Shown: piece by piece, positions 17,385 to 25,040 of the stretch | Layout of the letters: each line of letters starts with the position of its first letter | Position numbering within the stretch: position 1 is the stretch's first letter | NCBI RefSeq assembly: GCF_009728995.1 | Contig: NZ_VTZW01000010.1 | Coordinates: forward strand, 62,001-126,000 | Reading direction: 5' to 3' | Length of the DNA stretch: 64,000 bases | From: Streptomonospora sp. PA3 | Lineage (GTDB): Bacteria; Actinomycetota; Actinomycetes; Streptosporangiales; Streptosporangiaceae | Translations under genes and position numbers: made by a program | Notes under the pieces: generated by a model | The model's database searches: none | What the model saw: the letters and a program-made list of their open reading frames with translations, nothing else | Told to the model about the DNA's origin: nothing

Positions 17385-18641
17385 CTACGCGCCGGTGATC
17401 TGGCTCCAGATCTCGTTGCCGCACAGCACCAGGAACAACCCGCCGGCGATGGTCAGGCCCACGTTGCTGACGATGCCGTTGCGCCACTCGCGCGGGGTGC
17501 GCCCGGTGTTCAGCAGCCACATCAGCGTGAAGGCGAGGAAGGGCATGAACGCCGACCCCAGCACGCCGTAGGCGATGATCAGCGTGATCGGCTTGCCCAG
17601 CAGCAGCAGGAGCATGGGCGGGAACGTCAGCCACAGCAGGTAGCCGCGGAACTCCCAGCTGGCCTCGCGCTCCTCCACCGGCCGCTCCGTGAGCCCCCGG
17701 ATGTTGCCCACGAAGTCGGCGAACATCAGGCTGACGCCGTGCCAGACGCCCAGCAGCGAGGAGTAGGCGGCGGCGAAGAAGCCGATGAGGAACACCACCG
17801 AGACGAAGGTGCCGAACCGGTCCCGCAGCACCTCGCCGAGCATGAGCAGCCCCTCGTCGCCCTCGGCGAGCGCGATCTGGGCGGTGTGCAGCAGCTCGGC
17901 GCCGACGATCAGCATCGCGACGACGAACACGCCGGTGGTGATGTAGGCGACGCGGTTGTCCAGGCGCATCATCCTGATCCACCGGGAGTCACGCCAGCCC
18001 TTGGCGTTGACCCAGAAGCCGTAGCAGGCCATGGTGATCGTGCCGCCGACACCGCCGATCAGGCCGAGGGTGTAGAAGAGTGAGTCCGGCGGGGCGGTGG
18101 GGACCAGGCCCGTGGCCATCTCCCCCAGATCGGGCAGGAGGTATATCGCGAGGCCGACGACGGTCACGAACAGGACCCCGATCAGCACCGTCATCGCCCG
18201 CTCCAGGGCGGGGTAGCGGTTGAACCAGACGAAACCCAGGCCCGAGATCCCGGCCAGGACGGCGAACACCCACAGCGGAACGGCGGGGAAGAGCGCCTGC
18301 AGGGGCAGGGCGCTCGCCGACATCGCGGTCGCGCCGTAGACGAAGCCCCAGAGCACCACGTAGGGGCCGAAGAAGACGAACGTCCACAGGCCCATGCTGC
18401 GCCAGCCGTCGAAGATGGTCCGGCCGGAGGCCAGGTGCCAGCGGCCGGTGGCCTCGGCCAGCGCGATCTTCACGATGCAGCCGAGGACGACCGCCCACAG
18501 CAGGGCGTAGCCGAACCGCTCCCCCGCGACGAGGCTGGCCACCAGGTCGCCCGACCCCACGCCGGTGGCCGCGACGACGATTCCCGGACCGATGAGTCTC
18601 CAGCTCGGTTTGCGCTGTTCCACTTGCTCCTTCTGCGCCAC
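17385..18641 (-). CDS. Nramp-related membrane transporter with altered metal-binding motif
   Basis: 418-aa protein with about eleven membrane segments and the Nramp fold pattern. The start GTG 18641 has GAAGGGA upstream. The first helix begins like Nramp proteins (GPGIVVAATGVGSGDLVAS), but the metal-binding DPGN motif of helix 1 is replaced by GSGD, and the helix-6 methionine region reads GGTITMACYGFWV. These changes alter residues that bind Mn or Fe in canonical members, so specificity may differ. It lies 15 nt from the convergent MarR gene and is downstream of repeat-rich DNA. Confidence 0.75.
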   Translation of the reverse strand: MAQKEQVEQRKPSWRLIGPGIVVAATGVGSGDLVASLVAGERFGYALLWAVVLGCIVKIALAEATGRWHLASGRTIFDGWRSMGLWTFVFFGPYVVLWGFVYGATAMSASALPLQALFPAVPLWVFAVLAGISGLGFVWFNRYPALERAMTVLIGVLFVTVVGLAIYLLPDLGEMATGLVPTAPPDSLFYTLGLIGGVGGTITMACYGFWVNAKGWRDSRWIRMMRLDNRVAYITTGVFVVAMLIVGAELLHTAQIALAEGDEGLLMLGEVLRDRFGTFVSVVFLIGFFAAAYSSLLGVWHGVSLMFADFVGNIRGLTERPVEEREASWEFRGYLLWLTFPPMLLLLLGKPITLIIAYGVLGSAFMPFLAFTLMWLLNTGRTPREWRNGIVSNVGLTIAGGLFLVLCGNEIWSQITGA

Positions 18642-18801
18642 GTGAATCCCTTCAAGGTCGTCGCACGGGGTGAGGCTGCCGCAGCATAGTGCGATTCCAC
18701 GACATTCCCCCATCCAGGGCAACCCGTGCAAATGCCTTGATCCGCCGAATCCGCGGATTCCGTCGTCGTGCCCGTCCGCGCGCCGCCGCCCGGCGGTCGG
18801 C
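18642..18801. other. Intergenic sequence upstream of the Nramp-like gene
   Basis: 160 bp leading from the Nramp-like start to the repeat element. It presumably holds the transporter promoter on the minus strand. No conserved motif or small gene was recognised. Confidence 0.5.
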
Positions 18802-19291
18802 CTACGTCCTGATTAAGAAGTCGGTCACCACAGGAGGTTGCGGCAATGGGGCTGGGATGCGCGAATCCCGCCCGTCACCCGCCACCGCCCCTAACGGAGG
18901 CGCTGCGCACCACGAGCCCATCGTGCCCGTCACCCGCCACCGCCCCTAACGGAGGCGCTGCGCACCACGTACCTGTTCCGGGCCGGCTTGCCGCCGAGCG
19001 CACGGCGCACCTATGCGCTGGAGTCCCGCCACCGATGGTGCGGCTCCACCTGCGAAGAACCGCGTGCGCTCGGCGGCAAGCAAACACGTGACGCGAAGCG
19101 TCCCCGCTGGGGCGGCGGCGGGCTGACGGGCGGGCACGTGACGCGCAGCGTCTCCGCTGGGGTGGTGGCGGGCTGACGGGCCGCGCTTCGCGAGGCGCAC
19201 CCATTGCCGCAACTCGATGGTGGCCGCACCGGGTGGTGCCCGGTGGATTCCTGAAAAAGCCAGCGCCCCCGCTGTTCTTAAACACGGCCTA
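18802..19291. repeat. Intact palindromic MITE-like element, copy A
   Basis: About 490 bp bounded by CTA on both sides. The left end reads CGTCCTGATTAAG and the complement of the right end reads GCCGTGTTTAAG, so the ends are imperfect terminal inverted repeats. Internally it is a giant imperfect palindrome: GAGGTTGCGGCAATGGG (18834-18850) is mirrored at 19200-19215, and a 19-bp perfect arm pair lies at 18986-19004 and 19063-19081. Two direct copies of a ~45-bp GC-rich block on the left (from 18868 and 18928) are mirrored by two on the right (from 19087 and 19137). No transposase is encoded. The right CTA is the stop codon of the serine hydrolase gene. Confidence 0.75.
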
Positions 19292-20206
19292 ACCGCCGCG
19301 CAGGTGGTCGCGCAGGCGGCGGGCGGCGCGGCCCATCAGCGCCTCGGCCGCGGGCTGGACCGTGGCCGGCACGCGCGAGGCCGTCAGCGCGGCGACGGCG
19401 AAGGACTGGCCGTCGGCGTGCTCGACCACGCCGAATTCGTGGCGCAGGTTCAGCAGCGTGCCGGTCTTGGACGACCACCGCGCCGCGTCGGAGGCGAAGT
19501 CGGGGGCCAGCCGCTGCCGCAGCACGTTGGCGCCCATCAGCTCGCGCACCCGCTCGGCCACCTCGGTGTCGACCGCGGCGGGGCGCCACAGCGCATGCAG
19601 CAGATCGACCAGGGAGCGCGCCGAAGCGGAGCTGGCGCGGGTGGTGTCGAGCAGCGCGAGGCCGTGGCCGCGCCCGGGGGTGCCCGCCTCGATCGCCAAG
19701 GTGTGCGCCAGGTGCGCCTCTTGGGGCTCCAGGCGCTCGGCCGGGGTCACGTTGAGGTCGCTCAGGGTGTGGCGCACGGTGATGCCGCGCAGTCCCGCCG
19801 ACTCCAGCCAGCGGGCGACGTCGGCGGGAGGGGTGAGCGCGAACAGCGCGTCGGCGGCCGCGCTGTCGCTGAGGCAGGTGCTCAGGTAGACGAGGTCCTC
19901 CAGCGCGACCCACGCGGGGTGGCGGAACCGGGTCAGGCCCACGGGCCCGGGCGTGCTCACCCGGCCCGGCTCGACGCGCAGGCACTGGGCGCCGTCCAGT
20001 TCGCCGCGGCGTACCCGCTCCAGCGTGGCCGCGGCCAGGGGCACCTTCACCAGCGACGCCACGGGAAAGACCAGATCGGGCTCGATGCCGACCTCCTCGC
20101 CGGTGTCCAGGTCGCGTACCAGGAACGCGCCGTCCAGACCGCCGTCGCCGAGTTCGCGGCGGATGTCGCGGAGCAGGGCCGCCTCGCCGCTGTCGATCGT
20201 GCTCAC
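19289..20206 (-). CDS. blaB: Serine beta-lactamase-like protein, probable BlaB-type accessory regulator
   Basis: 305-aa penicillin-recognising fold without a signal peptide, so it is probably cytoplasmic. The active-site Ser-x2-Lys is SLVK (within FPVASLVKVPLAAATL), the second motif is SDS (LSDSAAADA) instead of SDN, and KTGT is present. Start GTG 20206 overlaps the LysR stop by 4 nt. In Streptomyces cacaoi, from memory, blaB encodes a penicillin-recognising protein required with blaA for beta-lactamase expression, and the order here is the same. The general base Glu of hydrolytic class A enzymes is not obvious. The final TAG lies in the flanking triplet of the repeat element. Confidence 0.72.
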   Translation of the reverse strand: MSTIDSGEAALLRDIRRELGDGGLDGAFLVRDLDTGEEVGIEPDLVFPVASLVKVPLAAATLERVRRGELDGAQCLRVEPGRVSTPGPVGLTRFRHPAWVALEDLVYLSTCLSDSAAADALFALTPPADVARWLESAGLRGITVRHTLSDLNVTPAERLEPQEAHLAHTLAIEAGTPGRGHGLALLDTTRASSASARSLVDLLHALWRPAAVDTEVAERVRELMGANVLRQRLAPDFASDAARWSSKTGTLLNLRHEFGVVEHADGQSFAVAALTASRVPATVQPAAEALMGRAARRLRDHLRGG

Positions 20207-21090
20207 GCCTCCCCTTCCGCCGGAACGCCCAGGCAGCGTGCCATGTCCTCGGCGACGCCCTGCTCGATGCGCGCCGTGTCCTCGCCGGGCACCGCGGCGA
20301 CGGTGTAGCCGCGCACGGCGTCGAGGCCACCCACCGGCCGCCAGTGCAGGCCGAGCTCGGCCGCCTGCCGCGGCGAGCACAGCAGCAGGTCGGCCGAGTC
20401 CAGCACCCGCCCGGCCGCCGAGGCCAGCGAGCCGGCCGCGGCGACCTGGGCGGGCTGCAGTCCCACCGCGTCGGCCAGGCGCCGGAACGGGTCGCGGATG
20501 TGGGGGACGTCGTCCTCGGGCTGGATCCACACGCGGCGCCGCTGCGCCTCGCCGTCGCCGCGGCCCGGGCGCAGGGTCTCCAGGTGCAGTACCGCGGCGC
20601 GGGGTTCGCGCCTGCCGGCCAGCCCGAGGGGCACCGCCCAGTGGGCGTCGCCGGGCGGAACGGCGGCGACGGCCGCGCGGACCTGCCGGGTGCGCAGCAG
20701 GTCGTCGCGCTCCGGCGGGGATGCGGGGTGCAGGTCCAGGTTGAGGCCCTGGCGCTGGGCCGCCGCGGCCAGCAGCGCCAGCTCGCGAGTGCCGCAGATG
20801 TCGGGGACGGCCAGGCGCACCGGCGCGAGCCTGGCCCGTTCGGCGTCGTGCTCCATCGCCTCAGCGAGGCTGATCAGGCGCTTGGCCGAGGGAAGCATGT
20901 CGCGTCCGAAGGGTGTGAGGGTGGCGTGGCGCGTCGATCGGTCGAACAGCCGGCCGCCCAGGTGCCGCTCCAGCGCGGCGATGCGGCGACTGGCGACCGG
21001 CTGGGGGATGCGGGCGGCGGCGGCGCCGAGGGTGAAGCTGCCGCGCTCGCTCACGTGCACGAAGGCGATGCAGGCGCCGACGAGGTCCAT
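20203..21090 (-). CDS. blaA: LysR family regulator of beta-lactamase expression (BlaA type)
   Basis: 295-aa LysR-type regulator. The N-terminal helix-turn-helix reads FVHVSERGSFTLGAAAARIPQPVASRRIAALERHLG (given here in two parts by position: residues 10-26 and 27-45), and an effector-binding domain follows. It is divergent from a class A beta-lactamase gene and overlaps the downstream serine-hydrolase gene by 4 nt. This matches the blaA-blaB/blaL arrangement of Streptomyces cacaoi, where the LysR protein activates blaL in response to beta-lactams. The inducing signal here is inferred, not shown. Confidence 0.82.
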   Translation of the reverse strand: MDLVGACIAFVHVSERGSFTLGAAAARIPQPVASRRIAALERHLGGRLFDRSTRHATLTPFGRDMLPSAKRLISLAEAMEHDAERARLAPVRLAVPDICGTRELALLAAAAQRQGLNLDLHPASPPERDDLLRTRQVRAAVAAVPPGDAHWAVPLGLAGRREPRAAVLHLETLRPGRGDGEAQRRRVWIQPEDDVPHIRDPFRRLADAVGLQPAQVAAAGSLASAAGRVLDSADLLLCSPRQAAELGLHWRPVGGLDAVRGYTVAAVPGEDTARIEQGVAEDMARCLGVPAEGEA

Positions 21091-21278
21091 GACGGCAGCT
21101 TATGCCGAAAACGCATTGCATTCGTCATTTCCGTCTTCGACGGTATCGGCCCGAGGGGCAAGACTCTGCCGCGAGGCCGCCGAGCGGCGGCCTTCCGCCG
21201 GGCGGTTCGGGCCGCCCGCGGGTGCGCGTCGCGGCACCGGCCGCGGGCGCGCTGTCCCATGACAGGAGGAATCCGCCG
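21091..21278. promoter_or_regulatory. Divergent blaA/blaL promoter region
   Basis: 188 bp between the LysR and beta-lactamase starts. The part nearest blaA (about 21100-21135) is AT-richer, with GCATTGCATTCG and several T-N11-A spacings that could hold the LysR binding sites, but no unique site can be chosen by eye. GGAGGA at 21264-21269 is the beta-lactamase ribosome site. Confidence 0.45.
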
Positions 21279-22223
21279 ATGACCATCCCGTCCCTTCGGG
21301 GCGCGCGGTTCGCCGCGGCCGCCGCACTCGCCCTCGTTCCGCTCGCCGCATGCACCGCGGCCGGCGAGAGCGCCGTACCCACCGCGGGCGCGGAGTCGGC
21401 CCCCGGGTCGGCCGCCGAACACCCCGGAGTCGCTCGCGGCGAGTACGTGCCCGACTTCCGGAAGCTGGAGAAGGAGTACGACGCCACGCTGGGCGTCTAC
21501 GCCCTGGACACCGGTACCGGCGAGACCGTCGCGTTCAACGCCGGCGACCGGTTCCTCTTCTGCTCCACGCACAAGGTGTTCTCCGCGGGCGCGGTGCTGG
21601 ACCAGACCCCGATGGAGGATTTGGACAAGCGCATCACCTACACCGAGGACGACCTGCTGGAGTGGGCGCCCATCACCGAGAAGCACGTCGACGAGGGCAT
21701 GGAGCTGCTCGACGTGATCGACGCGGCGGTCCGCTACAGCGACAACACGGCGGCCAACCTGCTCTTCGAGGAGCTGGGCGGCCCCGCCGCGCTGCAGGAG
21801 GAGATGCGCGCGATCGGCGACGAGACCATCCGCTTCGACCGGATCGAGCCCGACCTGAGCTACACCGAGCCGGGCGATCTCCGCGACACCAGTACACCGC
21901 AGGCGATGGTCTCCAGCCTGCGCGCCTACGCCCTGGGCGACGTCCTGCCCCAGGAGAAGCGCGAGATCCTCGTGGACATGATGGTGCGCAACACCACCGG
22001 CGACGACACCATCCGCGCCGGCGTCCCCGACGACTGGACGGTCGGCGACAAGACGGGCACCGGCAACTACGGCACCCGCAACGACATCGCCGTCCTGTGG
22101 CCGCCTGAGGAGGAGGAGCCCATCGTCGTTGCGGTGATGTCCACGCGCGACACCGCCGACGCCGAGCACGACGACGCCCTGCTGGCCGAGTCGGCCGAGG
22201 TCGTCGTCGACGTCCTGGGCTGA
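21279..22223 (+). CDS. bla: Class A beta-lactamase, lipoprotein type
   Basis: 314-aa serine beta-lactamase that hydrolyses beta-lactam rings outside the membrane. A signal peptide ends in a lipobox (LVPLAAC, Cys about residue 25), so it is probably lipid-anchored. Motifs: STHK (Ser70-x2-Lys), YSDN (SDN loop), EPDLSY followed by PGD-RDTSTP (Glu166 omega-loop region, with Ser where Asn170 is usual), and DKTGTG. The Asn170-to-Ser change is found in some class A enzymes. Start ATG 21279 has GGAGGA upstream. A strong terminator follows the stop. Control by the divergent LysR/serine-hydrolase pair is likely. Confidence 0.93.
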   Translation: MTIPSLRGARFAAAAALALVPLAACTAAGESAVPTAGAESAPGSAAEHPGVARGEYVPDFRKLEKEYDATLGVYALDTGTGETVAFNAGDRFLFCSTHKVFSAGAVLDQTPMEDLDKRITYTEDDLLEWAPITEKHVDEGMELLDVIDAAVRYSDNTAANLLFEELGGPAALQEEMRAIGDETIRFDRIEPDLSYTEPGDLRDTSTPQAMVSSLRAYALGDVLPQEKREILVDMMVRNTTGDDTIRAGVPDDWTVGDKTGTGNYGTRNDIAVLWPPEEEEPIVVAVMSTRDTADAEHDDALLAESAEVVVDVLG

Positions 22224-22229
22224 CCCCCA

Positions 22230-22267
22230 CCGCCCGGGCGGCCGGACCGGTCCGGCCGCCCGGGCGG
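22230..22267. terminator. Perfect 38-bp palindrome after the beta-lactamase gene
   Basis: The 19-bp arms (starting CCGCCCGGGCGGCC) are exactly self-complementary around ACCGGT. It begins 7 nt after the stop codon. It would form a very stable RNA hairpin and is best read as the transcription terminator. Confidence 0.8.
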
Positions 22268-22444
22268 ACCGCCGCCCGCTCATTCGCGGACCGCCGGGAT
22301 GGGCGCAGAGGCGGACGGCGGCAAGGAGCCGGCTCCGTTGGCACGATGCCCATCGGGCACGGAGGGGGCGGGGAATCCGGCCGGTGATCATCCGGAAACC
22401 GGGTGTTATCCTCGATTCTCCGCCGGTTCGAAGAAAGAACGCCG

Positions 22445-24631
22445 ATGCGCGCATCCCCCCACGGCTTCGACGGCCGCGGCGCGGCGGGCCCGAACGCGCC
22501 CGATCGACCGCGCACGCCCGCCGGTCCGCGCAACGACACGGCCGTATCGGGCGGAAACGTCGGAGCTGTCGTGCAGGCGGGCTCCGTCCACGGCGACGTG
22601 CACGTGTATTCGCACCCCGCACCGGAAACCCCGCACCAGATTCCGCTGCCGCCGCGGCATTTCACCGACCGCGAATCGGAATTGGACCGCCTGGAGACCG
22701 CCGCCGACGCCGCCCGGCGGGAAGGGCGCCCGCAGATCGTCGTACTCGGCGGCCCCGGAGGAGTGGGCAAGACCGCCCTTGCCACCAGCTTCCTGCACAT
22801 CGCCGCCGACGGGTTCCCCGACGGCCTGCTCTACGCCGACCTCCGCGGGTTCGCCCAGGGGGCTCCGCTCGATCCGGGGGGCGTGCTCGACGGCTTCCTG
22901 CGCGCCCTGCACACCGACCCGGCGGGGATCGCACTGGACACCGCCGGCCGCGCCGCCCAGTTCCGCTCCCGCACGGCAGGCCGCAGCATGGCGTTCCTGC
23001 TGGACAGCGCCGCCTCCGCCGCACAGGTGCGGCTGCTGCTGCCCGGCGCCGGCGCTCACGTCGTGCTGGTCACCACCCGGCTTCGGCCGGCGGGGCTGGC
23101 CGCCGACGGCGCCGCCTTCATGGAGGTGTCCCCATTGGCCGACGCGGCGGCCGCGCACCTGGTGGAGCGGGTACTGGGCACCGACCGCGCCCGCGGCGAG
23201 GAGGAGGCGGTGCGGCGGCTGGTGGTGCTGTGCGGTCGGTTGCCCCTGGCGCTGTGCGCGGCCGCGAGCCCGCTGGCGCTGCGCCCCCGCCAGAGCGTCG
23301 CACGGCTGGCGGATCGGCTCGCCGACGAGCGCAGGCGGCTGGACCGGCTCCGCAAGGAGGAGGAGCTGTCCGTGCGGGCCGCCCTGGACGCGTCCTATGC
23401 CGCGTTGAGCGAACCGGCGCGGCGCCTCTACCGCGGGCTGGGCCACATCGGCGGCCCCGACACGGCGCTCCCGGCGATGGCGGCCCTGCTGGGGGCCTCC
23501 CCAGACGAGACCGAGGAGGCCGCCGACGAGCTGGTGGCGGCCCACCTGCTGGAGGAGCACGCCTCCGGCCGTTTCCGCCAGCACGACCTGAACCGGCTGC
23601 ACTCGCGCCGCCTGCTGGAAGACCGGGAGGCCGCCTCCCGGCGCCGGGGCGCCCGCGAGCGGTTGAGCGGCCACTACCTGGATTCGGCGGTCAACGCCGA
23701 CCTGGTGCTCAATCCGGGCCGCTGGCATCTGGGCCCGCGCTACTTCGCCGAGCGCCGTGGAGAGAGCTTCACCGACCGCGCCGCCGCGCTCGCCTGGCTG
23801 GAGGCCGAACTGGCCAACCTGCGCGCCTGGATCGCGGCCTCCTACGCTGAGGGCCGCCACGAGACCGCCTGGCAGCTGTGCGAGGCGCTGCGGAACCTGT
23901 TCACGTTGCGCCGCCACTTCGACGCCTGGGGCGAGACCTACGGTACGGGCCTGGCCGCGGCGCGCACCCTGGGCGATCCGGCGGCCCAGGCTTTCATGCT
24001 CGAAGGGCTGGGCGCGCGGCGGCTCTACCGGGGCGAGGCCGCCGCCGCGCGCGAGCGGTCACGCGCGGCCCTGGAGCTGTGGACGCGCGCGGGCCACCAG
24101 CTCGGCCGGGCATCGGCGCTGGAGGACTTGGGGGTGGCGGAGCTGGCCATGGGCGCTCCCGCGGCCGCCGCGGAGCACTTCGCATGGGCGCTGCGGATCC
24201 ACCGGCGGCTGGGCCGGCGGCGCGGGATGGCGCTGATGCGGCGCCGCCTGGGCGAGGCGGCCCGCGACCGCGGCGACCACGCCGCGGCGGCGAAGCACTT
24301 CCAGCAGGCTCTCGACTTCTTCACCGAGTCCGCGGAGCCGTACATGCGGCTGCGTACGCTCGTCGGCCTGGGCGCCGACCGCCTGGCCGCCGGGACCGAT
24401 GCCCGTGCCCCCCTGACGGAGGCGCTGCGGATCGCCACCGGTCTGGGCGCCGATGCCGAGGTGGCGAACATACAGGTGCTGCTGGCCGACATCGCTGCCG
24501 CCGAGGGGCGCGCCGCAGACGAGTTCGCGGCCCTCAGCACAGCATTGTCCATCTACAGCAGGCTCGGTGCACCCCAAGCCGCAGAGATAGGCCGACGGAT
24601 CGGCTCCCCGCCGCCGCACGGAAACCGGTGA
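22445..24631 (+). CDS. NB-ARC/TPR signalling protein with N-terminal HGDV motif
   Basis: 728-aa protein. Residues ~38-60 hold the short Gly/Val repeat GNVGAVVQAGSVHGDVHVYS, which also occurs in the protein at 57531. An NB-ARC ATPase follows: Walker A GGPGGVGKTALA (about residue 105), a Walker-B-like FLLDSA, the TTR sensor, and GRLPLAL. A winged-helix-like region and TPR repeats (about 480-728) complete it. The family is AfsR-like but has no DNA-binding domain, so it probably senses a ligand or partner through the TPRs and changes state with ATP/ADP. The start ATG 22445 follows GAAAGAA; a GTG at 22403 is possible. Function unknown. Confidence 0.82.
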   Translation: MRASPHGFDGRGAAGPNAPDRPRTPAGPRNDTAVSGGNVGAVVQAGSVHGDVHVYSHPAPETPHQIPLPPRHFTDRESELDRLETAADAARREGRPQIVVLGGPGGVGKTALATSFLHIAADGFPDGLLYADLRGFAQGAPLDPGGVLDGFLRALHTDPAGIALDTAGRAAQFRSRTAGRSMAFLLDSAASAAQVRLLLPGAGAHVVLVTTRLRPAGLAADGAAFMEVSPLADAAAAHLVERVLGTDRARGEEEAVRRLVVLCGRLPLALCAAASPLALRPRQSVARLADRLADERRRLDRLRKEEELSVRAALDASYAALSEPARRLYRGLGHIGGPDTALPAMAALLGASPDETEEAADELVAAHLLEEHASGRFRQHDLNRLHSRRLLEDREAASRRRGARERLSGHYLDSAVNADLVLNPGRWHLGPRYFAERRGESFTDRAAALAWLEAELANLRAWIAASYAEGRHETAWQLCEALRNLFTLRRHFDAWGETYGTGLAAARTLGDPAAQAFMLEGLGARRLYRGEAAAARERSRAALELWTRAGHQLGRASALEDLGVAELAMGAPAAAAEHFAWALRIHRRLGRRRGMALMRRRLGEAARDRGDHAAAAKHFQQALDFFTESAEPYMRLRTLVGLGADRLAAGTDARAPLTEALRIATGLGADAEVANIQVLLADIAAAEGRAADEFAALSTALSIYSRLGAPQAAEIGRRIGSPPPHGNR

Positions 24632-25040
24632 TCGCGCGTTCGGGCCAGGCCCGGGCGAGGTCGCCCACGTCCAACCCGGCCGCGAGCCAGGAGTGCGCCA
24701 CGGCACCGAGCACCCGGGCGTCCCACGCGGATCGCGCGGGCAGGAGGAACGCCCCGCCGTCCACGCGGACAGCGGGGCAGGGTCCCACCTCGGCGAGGAC
24801 GCGGCAGGCCGGGGCCCAGAGTGCGGACATTCCCGTCCTCGCCTCCCCCGCCGGAGGGCCCGGCGCCGGAGGCGGGGATTGCGACCGCCGCACCGTCACG
24901 ACATCGGCCGCCAGCAGCCAGGACCGTTCCGCCTCCTGCGCTGCCCACACCTGGTGATCCGTCAGCAGCCGCTCGGGCGCACCCCCGAGCGGAGCCATGT
25001 CCAGCTCCAGGCGGACCCGTGCGCTGCGCGGCGCGCTCAC
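24534..25040 (-). CDS. Small hypothetical protein coupled to the GT-B-like gene
   Basis: 168 aa, no recognised domain. Its start overlaps the stop of the upstream gene (25037) by 4 nt in the ATGA arrangement, the same coupling seen for real genes throughout the window. The N-terminal 60 residues have a plausible amphipathic composition (LELDMAPLGGAPERLLTDHQVW). The 3' end overlaps the convergent NB-ARC gene by 98 nt, which is unusual and lowers confidence. The length and start rest on frame and coupling alone. Confidence 0.45.
   Translation of the reverse strand: MSAPRSARVRLELDMAPLGGAPERLLTDHQVWAAQEAERSWLLAADVVTVRRSQSPPPAPGPPAGEARTGMSALWAPACRVLAEVGPCPAVRVDGGAFLLPARSAWDARVLGAVAHSWLAAGLDVGDLARAWPERAITGFRAAAGSRSVGLSLRLGVHRACCRWTMLC

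Noticed and set aside
18802-19291. CRISPR array, because of repeated blocks
   Set aside because: The repeats are two mirrored pairs inside a palindrome, not regularly spaced identical repeats with unique spacers, and no cas gene is present.
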